The notes below the pieces were generated by a model. That model made no database searches. It was not told the DNA's origin and saw nothing but the letters and a program-made list of their open reading frames with translations. Shown piece by piece: positions 16,419 to 24,078 of a stretch of 38,493 bases of DNA. The DNA is taken from NCBI GenBank assembly GCA_026416125.1, contig JAOAFT010000020.1:1-38493 (forward strand). The letters are read 5' to 3'. The position numbers and the translations under genes are program-made. Positions within the stretch are counted from its first letter, which is position 1; each line of letters opens with the position of its first letter. Source of the stretch: Bacteroidota bacterium. Its GTDB lineage: Bacteria > Bacteroidota > Ignavibacteria > UBA10030.

Positions 16419-17342
16419 TTACTCGGTATGATTAACACCAAGCTTCTTCGCATAGTACCACACGCGGAGAGAAAATCGATTTCGCTTAAGGAGTTTCCGT
16501 ATAGCAGAGAGTGATTCTCGTGTTGCTTCTTCTCCAGCATTTATAATAGTACGAGCGTGTCGAAAATCTGTCCATTGATATGCTTGTACTTTTGGTCGAA
16601 TAAGAAGATCCGCTTCTTGCATTCGCAATTGCGAAAGGTGGTGGATTGTAATATCCTCCGTTCGATAGAGAACTTCGTATGCATTCTGTGGCATCGTAGC
16701 ACTTTTCAATGAACGTGTTACATCCACACCAACAACACGGTCCACACCGAGTTCACGTACTTTCCCTGCAGGTACACTTTCAGAAGCACTTCCATCGACT
16801 AAGTAATAAGTATGATACTGTACTGGTGGGAAGATTCCTGGTATAGCTGAACTTGCTCTTACGATTTCACGAAGATTTCCCTTTGTGAAATTAATTTCTT
16901 CCCCACTAAGTAAATCTGTAGCAATTGCTGAGTATGGTATTGCGAGCGACTCTACTGGTACATCGGGAATACACTCAAATATCTTTTTTGTTGTTTCCTC
17001 ATCAATATATGAGATACGGTTCAATGCCCGTACAGCTTGAATACGTATTCCAATGTAATCAACGAATTGTTCAAATACTGTTTTTGGTGTGGTATTGAAT
17101 ACTTTTATAAGTTTTTCATAGCTCATACTGTGAATGAGAAGGTTCTCGACAATATCGAGTATGTACTTTTCTACTCTCTGCGCATTCCCAAAGTATGCAT
17201 ACAATCCACCGACAACTGCCCCCATACTACATCCAGTAATTGCATGTACACGAATGTTTTCAGCATCCAACACTTTCAATACGCCAATGTGGGCTAACCC
17301 ACGTGCACCGCCACCACCGAGAGCTAAGCCAAAACGTGCCAT
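16419..17342 (-). CDS. Patatin-like phospholipase (RssA type)
   Basis: A 307-residue serine esterase of the patatin family, expected to hydrolyse lipid acyl esters. The oxyanion motif GGGGARG is at residues 9-15. The nucleophile Ser39 sits in GCSMG, and the catalytic dyad Asp is in the DGSASESVP motif after YYLVDGS. PYSAIATDLLSGEE and SSAIPGIFPPVQY are also typical. The ATG at 17342 is chosen because it begins MARFGLALGGGG as in relatives and has AAGGAAAA about 10 bases ahead; an in-frame GTG at 17390 gives an unlikely Cys/Lys-rich extension. It lies 85 bases after the zincin gene, possibly in the same transcript as the sigma-54 activator. Confidence 0.9.
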   Translation of the reverse strand: MARFGLALGGGGARGLAHIGVLKVLDAENIRVHAITGCSMGAVVGGLYAYFGNAQRVEKYILDIVENLLIHSMSYEKLIKVFNTTPKTVFEQFVDYIGIRIQAVRALNRISYIDEETTKKIFECIPDVPVESLAIPYSAIATDLLSGEEINFTKGNLREIVRASSAIPGIFPPVQYHTYYLVDGSASESVPAGKVRELGVDRVVGVDVTRSLKSATMPQNAYEVLYRTEDITIHHLSQLRMQEADLLIRPKVQAYQWTDFRHARTIINAGEEATRESLSAIRKLLKRNRFSLRVWYYAKKLGVNHTE

Positions 17343-17427
17343 TCGTCTATTTTCCTTTTTCTTGTTAATTCGATCGGTACAACAAAACACCTATTATTAT
17401 CACATTCAGATCAAAGTGATTTTTCCA

Positions 17428-18540
17428 TCAATTTGCTTTTTTCTTAGTATTTAGCCTATCAGTCATGAGCACCGGAAGATCGGCCCCCCTCTCAATACAT
17501 TCTCTATATCGTTCCAGGAATTTTTTAAACCCACCTTTTATTGTCTCTGCTAAAGCACGGCGGCCTAACCGACTATCAATTTCGTATGCCATACGCTGCC
17601 CTGCGGCAACACCGTAGTTCGATGAAAAACTACCCGAAAGGTTTGCATTGAGAATAAGTTCACGAACTCGTCCAGGAGATACCGAAGGATTTTGTAACTC
17701 TTGCAGCACACTGTTTAATGTTTCAATTGCTTGCCGTGTCTGCTCAAACCACTGCTTGGAAATTTGATTTCCTTGTAGTTCTAGTTCAAGCGTAATATAG
17801 TAAGCAATTCCTTCGTTGTGTACGAGTTGAAGGAGCATTTCTGCTGGTGTTTGGGGTTTTAACGAGTCTGGCTGATACTCACAAACATTTTCGTAAACTG
17901 CGTGAAATGCTTCGTGTACTAGTGTTGTCATGACTGCATGAGCTTGTGTAAGCACGTTTGTACTAACCCCAACATACCGAGCTACATTGACAAGAATAGT
18001 TGGAGCACCATCGTCTGCAAAAAGGGGTTCACTCCCCACCCATTCTACTCGTCGTACTACTGCAGAAGCACGTTCATTTCCAAATGCAACAAAATAGACA
18101 TAGAAGGTTGAGTGAATACGAAGATCTCTTGGGAAATAACCTTCGAGGGTAGCACTGATCCGTCGGTCAAGTTGTAATTTTTTAAGCTGCGTTATAAGTG
18201 AGCGTACTTCTTCACGGTACTGATGTATGGGGGTAAGTCCATACCGATCTGTTTCTCTTAATACACCAGCACGCATGTCCTGAAGATGTTCGATGAAATC
18301 AGATAAGGGATACTGTTCCCGCGTAAGGAGTATGCTTGTATACCGAGCCAACTTGGTACCTGGAAGTGATATAAGACGTTCGATATTAGAGTGTCTCCAC
18401 GCAAAGAATTCCACCAGCTCTTCAGCTGAAGAATAATCAAGTATGAACTCAACAGAAAACGAGACATGCCGTTGTGAGTAAAGAACTCCAGAAAATGTAC
18501 CGAGGACTAGTAGAAGGCACAGAGTATTCGCTGAACGCAT
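17428..18540 (-). CDS. Predicted secreted zinc metallopeptidase (DUF5700-like zincin)
   Basis: A 370-residue precursor with a signal peptide (about residues 1-22, ending VLYSQ). The middle and C-terminal parts are mostly helical. A gluzincin-type zinc site is visible: HEAFH with His209, Glu210 and His213, and a likely third ligand Glu243 in HNEGIAYYI, 30 residues on. The HExxH...NEG arrangement and overall length resemble the putative peptidases grouped as DUF5700, but I cannot test this by alignment. The substrate is unknown. The gene starts 16 bases after the sigma-54 activator gene and is probably co-transcribed with it, linking an extracytoplasmic protease to that regulator's operon. Confidence 0.72.
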   Translation of the reverse strand: MRSANTLCLLLVLGTFSGVLYSQRHVSFSVEFILDYSSAEELVEFFAWRHSNIERLISLPGTKLARYTSILLTREQYPLSDFIEHLQDMRAGVLRETDRYGLTPIHQYREEVRSLITQLKKLQLDRRISATLEGYFPRDLRIHSTFYVYFVAFGNERASAVVRRVEWVGSEPLFADDGAPTILVNVARYVGVSTNVLTQAHAVMTTLVHEAFHAVYENVCEYQPDSLKPQTPAEMLLQLVHNEGIAYYITLELELQGNQISKQWFEQTRQAIETLNSVLQELQNPSVSPGRVRELILNANLSGSFSSNYGVAAGQRMAYEIDSRLGRRALAETIKGGFKKFLERYRECIERGADLPVLMTDRLNTKKKAN

Positions 18541-18556
18541 TTGATATCCTCCGGCA

Positions 18557-20050
18557 CTAAACTTTTATCTTTAATTTCTTCAGTTTACTTTGGAGTGTGG
18601 TTGGTTTCATTTTAAGAAGAGCAGCAGCTCCATCAGGACCGTAAATTTTCCCATTTGTTAACGAAAGTGCACGAAGGAGAATCTTTCGGACTTCATCCTC
18701 ATAGCTTCCAAGAGTATCTGCCACCACAGGAGTATGATCACCATATTCAGGGGAATGTTCAAAGATTAGATGTTCAGAGTTGATTACCCCTTCCCTGCTT
18801 AAAATACATGCTCGTTCTAACGTATTCTGGAGTTCACGGACATTGCCATTCCATTGTTGGATACGGAGTACAGTACGGGCATCCTGTGTAAGTCGAAAAG
18901 AGCGTCCGAATTTTTCGGAGAACTTTTTGAGAAAGTAATCTGCAAGAACATCGACATCACCAGCACGTTCTCGAAGAGGGGGGAGAACAATTGGAAATAC
19001 ATTGAGACGGTAGTATAAGTCTTCTCTGAATTTCCCTTCTTTTATCTTTGTTTGAAGATCAACATGTGTGGCACAGATAATTCGTACATCTGCGTGGTAT
19101 GTTTTTTCACTCCCGAGTCGCTCGAAGGTGCCTTCTTGAATTGCACGGAGGAATTTTGGTTGAATTTCCAATGGCAGATCACCAATTTCATCAAGGAACA
19201 GTGTCCCTCCATCTGCTAATTCGAAACGTCCACGCCGACTTGTGATCGCGCCTGTAAATGCACCCTTCTCATGACCAAAAAGCTCACTCTCAGCCAGATT
19301 TGTATTGAGTGCGGAGCAATTAAGTGTAATGAATGGTTTTGCTGATCGTTTCGATAATGCGTGAATTGCTTTTGCCACTTGTTCCTTACCAGTCCCCGTT
19401 TCACCAAGGATCATCACGTTCGAGTCTGTTGGTGCAACCAATTTTATCTTTTCTACAACACGTAACCACACCGGTGATATTCCAATGAGCCCACCAACAA
19501 GTGTACTGATATCTTCAATGAGTGAAGTACGTTCATACATCAATGTCTCTTTCTCTTGGAGGAGACTATCTGTTGTCATTGCTTGTGCAAGCGCAAGTGC
19601 GATGAGCTTTGAGAGCGTGTTTGCAATTGTAACTCGCTGCGGAGTAAACATATCGCACTGGCTATGGTCAAGTGTCATCAATCCCAGTGTATTACCATCA
19701 ACAACAAGTGGTGCGAGCATACATGAATGTCCTGCTGGCAATGAAAGAACCCCTTCGTATGTATCTGGATGATTCTGTTGTTCTTTCTCTTCAACGAGCT
19801 TTACTGTACCACGAAAAAGAACTTCTTGAATATCGGGACGTGCTGGAAGAAAAATTTCATACTGTTTTAATGCATCTGTTACTAATCTTCCACGAGCAAA
19901 GCGAACTTTGAGTTTCATGTCCGGTTCTTTACTAAGAATTACAGCTAGTTCGTATGGAATGATCTCTTCAATCGCCTCCAGCACAATTTCCATAGTCTTC
20001 TGTGGCGTTAAAAACAATCCTTGTTCGATAAACGTTGTTTGCTCAGCCAT
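18557..20050 (-). CDS. Sigma-54-dependent transcriptional activator (GAF-AAA+-Fis)
   Basis: A 497-residue enhancer-binding protein. An N-terminal GAF sensor domain (about 15-155) contains Cys110 and Cys132. The AAA+ domain (about 185-420) has Walker A GETGTGKE (216-223), the sigma-54 contact loop GAFTGA (263-268), Walker B FLDEIGD (Asp287/Glu288) and arginine-finger region [12 protein letters not shown]. The Fis-type helix-turn-helix ends the chain ([19 protein letters not shown]). The layout matches NorR/FhlA-type activators, which respond to a small molecule rather than phosphorylation. AAAGGAG precedes the ATG. It is divergent from dps; palindromes just upstream of its start are likely binding sites both for dps activation and for autoregulation. 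The signal sensed is not known. Confidence 0.93.
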   Translation of the reverse strand: MAEQTTFIEQGLFLTPQKTMEIVLEAIEEIIPYELAVILSKEPDMKLKVRFARGRLVTDALKQYEIFLPARPDIQEVLFRGTVKLVEEKEQQNHPDTYEGVLSLPAGHSCMLAPLVVDGNTLGLMTLDHSQCDMFTPQRVTIANTLSKLIALALAQAMTTDSLLQEKETLMYERTSLIEDISTLVGGLIGISPVWLRVVEKIKLVAPTDSNVMILGETGTGKEQVAKAIHALSKRSAKPFITLNCSALNTNLAESELFGHEKGAFTGAITSRRGRFELADGGTLFLDEIGDLPLEIQPKFLRAIQEGTFERLGSEKTYHADVRIICATHVDLQTKIKEGKFREDLYYRLNVFPIVLPPLRERAGDVDVLADYFLKKFSEKFGRSFRLTQDARTVLRIQQWNGNVRELQNTLERACILSREGVINSEHLIFEHSPEYGDHTPVVADTLGSYEDEVRKILLRALSLTNGKIYGPDGAAALLKMKPTTLQSKLKKLKIKV

Positions 20051-20066
20051 TGAATACCACTCCTTT

Positions 20067-20113
20067 CGTTATTACCGTAATAACGTTGTACAAATAACGA
20101 AATACCGTGGTAA
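20067..20113. promoter_or_regulatory. Paired palindromes, candidate binding sites of the sigma-54 activator
   Basis: Site 1 is the perfect palindrome CGTTATTACCGTAATAACG (20067-20085). Site 2, AATACCGTGGTAA (20101-20113), matches the core of site 1 (ATTACCGTAATAA, 20071-20083) at 10 of 13 positions. The cores start exactly 30 bp apart, close to three helical turns. They lie some 85-130 bp upstream of the dps transcription start predicted from the -24/-12 element, where enhancers of sigma-54 promoters usually are, and next to the Shine-Dalgarno of the activator gene itself. Confidence 0.6.
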
Positions 20114-20170
20114 AGTGCAAATTTTCAATTTTTTTTTACGAATTCCGAAAAATTTCTATGAATAGTGTTA

Positions 20171-20185
20171 TGGCACGCATTTTGA
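20171..20185 (+). promoter_or_regulatory. Candidate sigma-54 (-24/-12) promoter of dps
   Basis: TGGCACG (20171-20177), four bases, then TTGA (20182-20185). The -24 element is a perfect match and the spacing to -12 is exact; only the last base of TTGC is changed to A. A start near 20197 leaves a 40-base leader with AAAGGAG before the dps ATG. The divergent sigma-54 activator gene supports the call. Confidence 0.6.
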
Positions 20186-20187
20186 CC

Positions 20188-20218
20188 ATTGGTAAAATAA
20201 ACAATCCATAATACCAAT
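20188..20218. repeat. 7-bp inverted repeat around the predicted dps transcript start
   Basis: ATTGGTA (20188-20194) and TACCAAT (20212-20218) are exact reverse complements with a 17-base spacer, flanking the predicted start point at about 20197 and ending just before the Shine-Dalgarno. It could be a repressor operator or a leader hairpin that limits dps translation. A seven-base repeat may also be chance. Confidence 0.3.
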
Positions 20219-20236
20219 ATAGAAAGGAGAATCGTC

Positions 20237-20698
20237 ATGACACCAACAATTAAAAATTCGCTTGTTAGCGCACTGAATGAATTTCTCGCAGATCAACATG
20301 TTGTATACATTCGCGCTCGAAATTACCACTGGAACGTTACGGGAAAACACTTCTTTGGTCTTCATGCTGCCTTTGAGAAACTCTATGATGAACTTGCTGA
20401 ACACATTGACGAAGTCGCAGAGAGAATTCGAGTACTCGGTGAACTTGCTCCTGGAACAATGAAAGAATTTCTCGAGCTCGCTTCCTTAAAAGAGCATCCA
20501 GGATCCACACCCGACTGTGGAACAATGGTTAAGAATCTTGCAGACGACTTAAGGGATTTGAGTGAGAAAGCACTTTCAATTGCAAAGAAAGCATCATCCG
20601 AATTCAATGACGAAGTTACTGCAAACATCCTCTACGATCTCGCACAAAGCTATCAAAAATTCGAGTGGATGTATCGCTCAACACTTGTCAATGAGTAA
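20237..20698 (+). CDS. dps: Dps-family DNA-protecting ferritin
   Basis: A 153-residue four-helix ferritin-like protein. Dps proteins form dodecamers that bind DNA, oxidise Fe(II) with hydrogen peroxide and store the iron. The inter-subunit ferroxidase ligands are all present: His31 (NYHWNVTG), His43 (FFGLHAAF), Asp58 and Glu62 (HIDEVAERI), at the standard spacing. There is no long Lys-rich N-terminal tail, so strong DNA binding is uncertain. AAAGGAG stands before the ATG. It is preceded by a sigma-54-type promoter and followed after 82 bases by a peroxiredoxin gene, a clear peroxide-defence pair. Confidence 0.95.
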   Translation: MTPTIKNSLVSALNEFLADQHVVYIRARNYHWNVTGKHFFGLHAAFEKLYDELAEHIDEVAERIRVLGELAPGTMKEFLELASLKEHPGSTPDCGTMVKNLADDLRDLSEKALSIAKKASSEFNDEVTANILYDLAQSYQKFEWMYRSTLVNE

Positions 20699-20709
20699 TC
20701 TTAGACATG

Positions 20710-20735
20710 GGGAGGTGATTTTACAATCATCTCCC
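20710..20735 (+). terminator. Hairpin between dps and the peroxiredoxin gene
   Basis: GGGAGGTGATT (20710-20720) pairs with AATCATCTCCC (20725-20735): 11 bp with one G-U pair and a TTAC loop. The tail is AATTAAATTTATAG, rich in A/T but without a strict T-run. It may be a partial terminator or attenuator that sets dps mRNA above peroxiredoxin mRNA, or a processing site. Confidence 0.5.
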
Positions 20736-20780
20736 AATTAAATTTATAGTACAACTGATTTATGAATAGGAGGATAACAT

Positions 20781-21437
20781 ATGGAAATGAACGAAGTAGG
20801 TCACGGTATTCCACTGTTAGGTGAACCACTCCCGAAATTTACTGCACAAACAACACACGGTCCAAAAACTTTTCCCGATGATTACAAAGGGAAATGGATA
20901 GTCCTTTTCAGTCATCCGGGCGATTTCACACCTGTGTGTACTACAGAATTTCTTGCGTTCGCAAAACGTAGTGAGGAATTTAAAAAACTTAATGCTGAAC
21001 TTGTTGGTTTATCAATAGACCAAGTTTTTGCTCACATCAAGTGGGTTGAATGGATTAAAGAAAACATCGGGGTAACAATTCCTTTCCCAATCATTGCAGA
21101 TGACCTCGGCAAAGTATCAAGCACACTTGGTATGCTCCACCCTGGCAAAGGAACAAACACGGTTCGTGCTGTGTTTCTCATCGATCCCAATGGAATTATT
21201 AGACTTATGATTTACTACCCCCAAGAAGTCGGAAGAAATGTTGATGAAATTCTGAGATCCCTAAAAGCACTTCAGGTATCTGATACTCATAAAGTTGCCT
21301 TACCTGAGAATTGGCCAAATAACGAACTTTTGAAAGACAAAGTTATTATTCCACCACCCAAGAGTATTGACGATGCAGAAAAACGGAAATCTGTAGGTGA
21401 AGGATACGATTGGTGGTTCCGTTATAAGTCACTTTGA
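20781..21437 (+). CDS. 1-Cys peroxiredoxin (Prx6 type)
   Basis: A 218-residue thiol peroxidase that reduces hydrogen peroxide and organic peroxides. The peroxidatic Cys53 lies in [13 protein letters not shown] with Thr50 close by, and the conserved Arg is in [11 protein letters not shown]. The long C-terminal extension (residues 160-218) with WPNN and a terminal GYDWWF is typical of the Prx6 subfamily. Cys53 is the only cysteine, so no resolving Cys exists and an external thiol must regenerate it. AGGAGG lies before the ATG. It follows dps on the same strand and ends at a strong hairpin, forming a two-gene oxidative-stress unit. Confidence 0.94.
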   Translation: MEMNEVGHGIPLLGEPLPKFTAQTTHGPKTFPDDYKGKWIVLFSHPGDFTPVCTTEFLAFAKRSEEFKKLNAELVGLSIDQVFAHIKWVEWIKENIGVTIPFPIIADDLGKVSSTLGMLHPGKGTNTVRAVFLIDPNGIIRLMIYYPQEVGRNVDEILRSLKALQVSDTHKVALPENWPNNELLKDKVIIPPPKSIDDAEKRKSVGEGYDWWFRYKSL

Positions 21438-21443
21438 TACTAC

Positions 21444-21478
21444 AACACTCCCCAGTCAATAAAGTACTGGGGAGTGTT
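21444..21478 (+). terminator. Strong hairpin after the peroxiredoxin gene
   Basis: AACACTCCCCAGT (21444-21456) and ACTGGGGAGTGTT (21466-21478) form a perfect 13-bp GC-rich stem with a 9-base loop, seven bases after the stop. It lies between convergent genes and could end transcription from both sides, although neither side has a good T-run. Confidence 0.7.
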
Positions 21479-21517
21479 CAGTATAGAATTTCGCAGAGAA
21501 TTCTTTCTGTCTTCTTC

Positions 21518-22003
21518 TCAAGTTCTATCTTTGAGTATAAAATCTACTTCCATGATATTGTAGTGCGTCATTTTCATGCCAAGAGATGAATACGTAGCAA
21601 TCCCTCGTGTATTACTATTCTCAACATACAATCGCAGTCCACAAACGTGTTTATCATTCTTTGCTCTTTGTTCAATAAATCGATACAATGCTGTAAACAC
21701 TCCCCGTCGTCTATACGCTGGCTCTACATACACACTCTGAATCCACCAAAACACACCGTTCCTCCAATCGCTCCATTCATGCGTAATGAGAAGTTGCCCT
21801 ACAACCGTACCATTGATTTCGGCGAGTAGGTAGTGTCCTTTCGTTTCATCGTCGAATACAGCTTGCACTCCTTCGCGTAAGCGATGACGATCGAGTTCAA
21901 TCCCTTCTGTTTCGAATGCCATACGAGCATTAAAGTCTACAATTGTTTCTACGTCGTCAACTGTTGCGAAGCGAATTTTTAATTCTTGCTGTACGCCACT
22001 CAT
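21518..22003 (-). CDS. GNAT-family N-acetyltransferase
   Basis: A 161-residue acetyl-CoA-dependent acetyltransferase. The first strand is LKIRFATVDDVETIVDFN, strands 2-4 include HYLLAEINGTVVGQLLI, and motif A is VYVEPAYRRRGVFTALY, whose RRRGVF replaces the usual RxxGxG/A pyrophosphate loop. The end has TRGIATYSSLGM, matching motif B. The acceptor (an amino group on protein or small molecule) is unknown. I prefer the ATG at 22003; a TTG at 22039 would add 12 hydrophobic residues and neither has a good Shine-Dalgarno. Its nearest neighbours are functionally unrelated. Confidence 0.85.
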   Translation of the reverse strand: MSGVQQELKIRFATVDDVETIVDFNARMAFETEGIELDRHRLREGVQAVFDDETKGHYLLAEINGTVVGQLLITHEWSDWRNGVFWWIQSVYVEPAYRRRGVFTALYRFIEQRAKNDKHVCGLRLYVENSNTRGIATYSSLGMKMTHYNIMEVDFILKDRT

Positions 22004-22080
22004 AGTAAAAAATACGCTCACGTAGAATTCTTTGCGCAAATGGAACTTAAGGTTCTATGTATGACCACTCATACCTTCAA

Positions 22081-22127
22081 GTGTTGTACGTTCTGCAATG
22101 ACTATTAACAATTTTTTTGTACAACAC
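22081..22127. repeat. 9-bp inverted repeat in the GNAT/FKBP spacer
   Basis: GTGTTGTAC (22081-22089) and GTACAACAC (22119-22127) are exact reverse complements with 29 bases between. The right arm overlaps the palindrome TTGTACAA (22117-22124). It is 65 bases after the FKBP gene stop and upstream of GNAT, so it could be an FKBP transcript end structure or an operator for GNAT. Confidence 0.4.
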
Positions 22128-22192
22128 CCGTTCGTTACTGCACCAACATAGAACTGCTCAATTCATTTCGCTCATTCACCTACAACATTCTG

Positions 22193-22885
22193 TTACTTGA
22201 TTTCCAAGAGTTCCACTTCGAACACGAGTGTGGCGCCTGGGGGGATAACAGATCCTGCACCATTTTCACCGTATGCCAAATCGGGTGGAATAACGATTTC
22301 CCACTTTGATCCAACAGGCATCAATTGCAATGCTTCAGACCATCCACGAATAACACCATTCAAAGGAAACTCAACTGGTTGTCCTCGTTTGTAAGAGCTA
22401 TCAAACTCTTTACCATCGATAAAAGTACCACGGTAGTGAACTTTCACAGTTTGTTCCGCTGTAGGCTTTGGACCTTTTCCTTCTTTAAGAACTCTATATT
22501 GTAATCCATTTGGCAGTGTTGTAACACCAGCTTTCTTCTTGTACTCAGCGGCAAATGTTTCTCCTTCCTTCCGATTTTTAACATTTTCCTCTTTTTGTTT
22601 TTTTTCTATCTTTGCCACCATTTCTTTCTGGAATTTTTGCATCGTCTCTTCAATCTCTTTTTCTGTTAATACCCCTTTCTTGCCACCTAATTCATCTTCT
22701 ATCCCTTTAAGCAACATCTGAAGATCGATATCTATCTGCTTCGATTTGAAATCTTTAGCAATATTTTGCCCGATAATATAACTCACTTTTTCTTTATCGG
22801 TCTTCGGTACCGTACTTTTCTGTGCGTGAACAGTGTACACCATCAAGAGTGAGAAAAGTAATCCACAGCTGATACAGTTCTTCAT
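22193..22885 (-). CDS. FKBP-type peptidyl-prolyl isomerase, periplasmic (FkpA/Mip-like)
   Basis: A 230-residue precursor. The signal peptide covers about residues 1-21 (ends VHAQ). An N-terminal dimerisation region (about 28-115; [20 protein letters not shown], then a long Lys/Glu-rich helix) is followed by the FKBP domain (about 125-230). It shows [55 protein letters not shown] and [10 protein letters not shown], including the active-site Tyr, Phe, Asp and Trp positions. It should catalyse proline cis/trans isomerisation and assist folding of exported proteins. Length and layout agree with FkpA and Mip. Confidence 0.94.
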   Translation of the reverse strand: MKNCISCGLLFSLLMVYTVHAQKSTVPKTDKEKVSYIIGQNIAKDFKSKQIDIDLQMLLKGIEDELGGKKGVLTEKEIEETMQKFQKEMVAKIEKKQKEENVKNRKEGETFAAEYKKKAGVTTLPNGLQYRVLKEGKGPKPTAEQTVKVHYRGTFIDGKEFDSSYKRGQPVEFPLNGVIRGWSEALQLMPVGSKWEIVIPPDLAYGENGAGSVIPPGATLVFEVELLEIK

Positions 22886-22997
22886 TGTAGAATCCTTTAC
22901 ATTTAATGTGAATAGATATACATAAGAATACGAATAATACTTTTACGATAAAAAAATACACCTTCCTCCTTTAGTCTAAGTCTGGAGAGAATGCACT

Positions 22998-23020
22998 AAA
23001 AATTACTACCTAGTATTTTT
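22998..23020 (-). terminator. Weak terminator-like stem after ilvE
   Basis: On the minus strand, AAAAATACTA-GG-TAGTAATTTTT begins two bases after the ilvE stop and could fold as an A/T-rich stem ending in a T-run. The two-base loop and one mismatch make it weak. Confidence 0.35.
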
Positions 23021-23021
23021 T

Positions 23022-23948
23022 TTAATATACAGCGTGGAGCCAGGATGCATACGATTCCACATTGCCTGCTACGACACTCCCATAAAGCTCCATGAGTTTA
23101 TGGGTGAGTGGTCCGACGGCACCACTCCCTACTGGTCGATGATCGATCTGTGTTACAGGAATTATTTGAACTCCTGTCCCACACAAGAACATTTCTTCAG
23201 CAAGGAATAATTCGGTACGATCAATCGATCGTTCCTGAACCTGTACACCTAGTTCATTCTGAATAAGATGGATAAGTGTGCGTCGTGTAATTCCTTCGAG
23301 GATATTTTCTGTTATTGGTGGGGTAACAAACACACCATGACGAAGGATGAAAACATTCTCTGCTGATCCTTCTGCAACATGACCAGAATTATCAAGTACG
23401 ATTGCTTCATCAAAACCACTGAGATATGCATCGGTTTTTGCCAGCGCTGAATTAACGTACGCACCACATACTTTCCCACGAGCAGGGATAATATTGTCAT
23501 CAACACGTCGCCATGAAGAAACTGTTACATGAGCTCCTTTCTGTGTGTTGATCGCTGGTTTAAACGGAACAACGAGTATAGCAACACGTGGTGTGAGATT
23601 ATGTAATCGCACACCAATGATTTCATCACCATAAAATGCAAGAGGACGTATGTAAACGTTCTCGCGGTACTCCATCTGTTGTATAAGCTCACACGTTTCT
23701 TGTGTGAGTTTTTCTTTTGTATACGGGAGTTGCATTCGTAGAAGTTTTGCTGAATTAAGAAACCGCTCGTAATGATCGAATGGACGAAAAAGATACATTT
23801 GCATATGCTTATCGTTCCAGTACCCACGTATACCACCAAATACTCCTGTCCCATAGTGAAGACCATGTGTCATCAGACCTATTTTCGCTTCGCTGTAAGG
23901 TACAATTGAACCATCGAAAAAGACAAGTTTTGGAGTTGTTGTCATCAT
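23022..23948 (-). CDS. ilvE: Branched-chain amino acid aminotransferase (class IV)
   Basis: A 308-residue fold-type IV PLP enzyme that interconverts Leu, Ile and Val with their 2-keto acids using glutamate. The N-terminus has FFDGSIVPYSEAKIGL and THGLHYGTGVFGGIRGY. The PLP lysine is Lys159 in ARGKVCGAYVNSALAK, and the cofactor Glu region is GHVAEGSAENVFIL. The closing motif EMFLCGTGVQIIPVTQID matches IlvE. Length equals the family standard. AGGTGAT precedes the ATG; an ATG at the second codon is also possible. It stands alone, with no other branched-chain pathway gene nearby. Confidence 0.94.
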   Translation of the reverse strand: MMTTTPKLVFFDGSIVPYSEAKIGLMTHGLHYGTGVFGGIRGYWNDKHMQMYLFRPFDHYERFLNSAKLLRMQLPYTKEKLTQETCELIQQMEYRENVYIRPLAFYGDEIIGVRLHNLTPRVAILVVPFKPAINTQKGAHVTVSSWRRVDDNIIPARGKVCGAYVNSALAKTDAYLSGFDEAIVLDNSGHVAEGSAENVFILRHGVFVTPPITENILEGITRRTLIHLIQNELGVQVQERSIDRTELFLAEEMFLCGTGVQIIPVTQIDHRPVGSGAVGPLTHKLMELYGSVVAGNVESYASWLHAVY

Positions 23949-24078
23949 ATCACCTGAAAAATATTCGATGTTACAAAATACGAAATTTTTCCTAAGAACA
24001 AAGTTGAAAAAACTTTACTGCATTTTTACGAAAGTCTCCGTATGTTTGAGTTATGATGTAATTCATGAGGGTTTTACT

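Noticed and set aside
17328-17342. Sigma-54-like sequence TGGCACG-TTTT-GGCT on the minus strand
   Set aside because: It is made by the first codons of the patatin gene, and the -12 part (GGCT) does not match; there is no transcription unit placed to use it.
23968-24078. 37-residue N-terminal extension of the CorA-like protein
   Set aside because: The extension is not CorA-like and the ATG at 24079 has a good Shine-Dalgarno.
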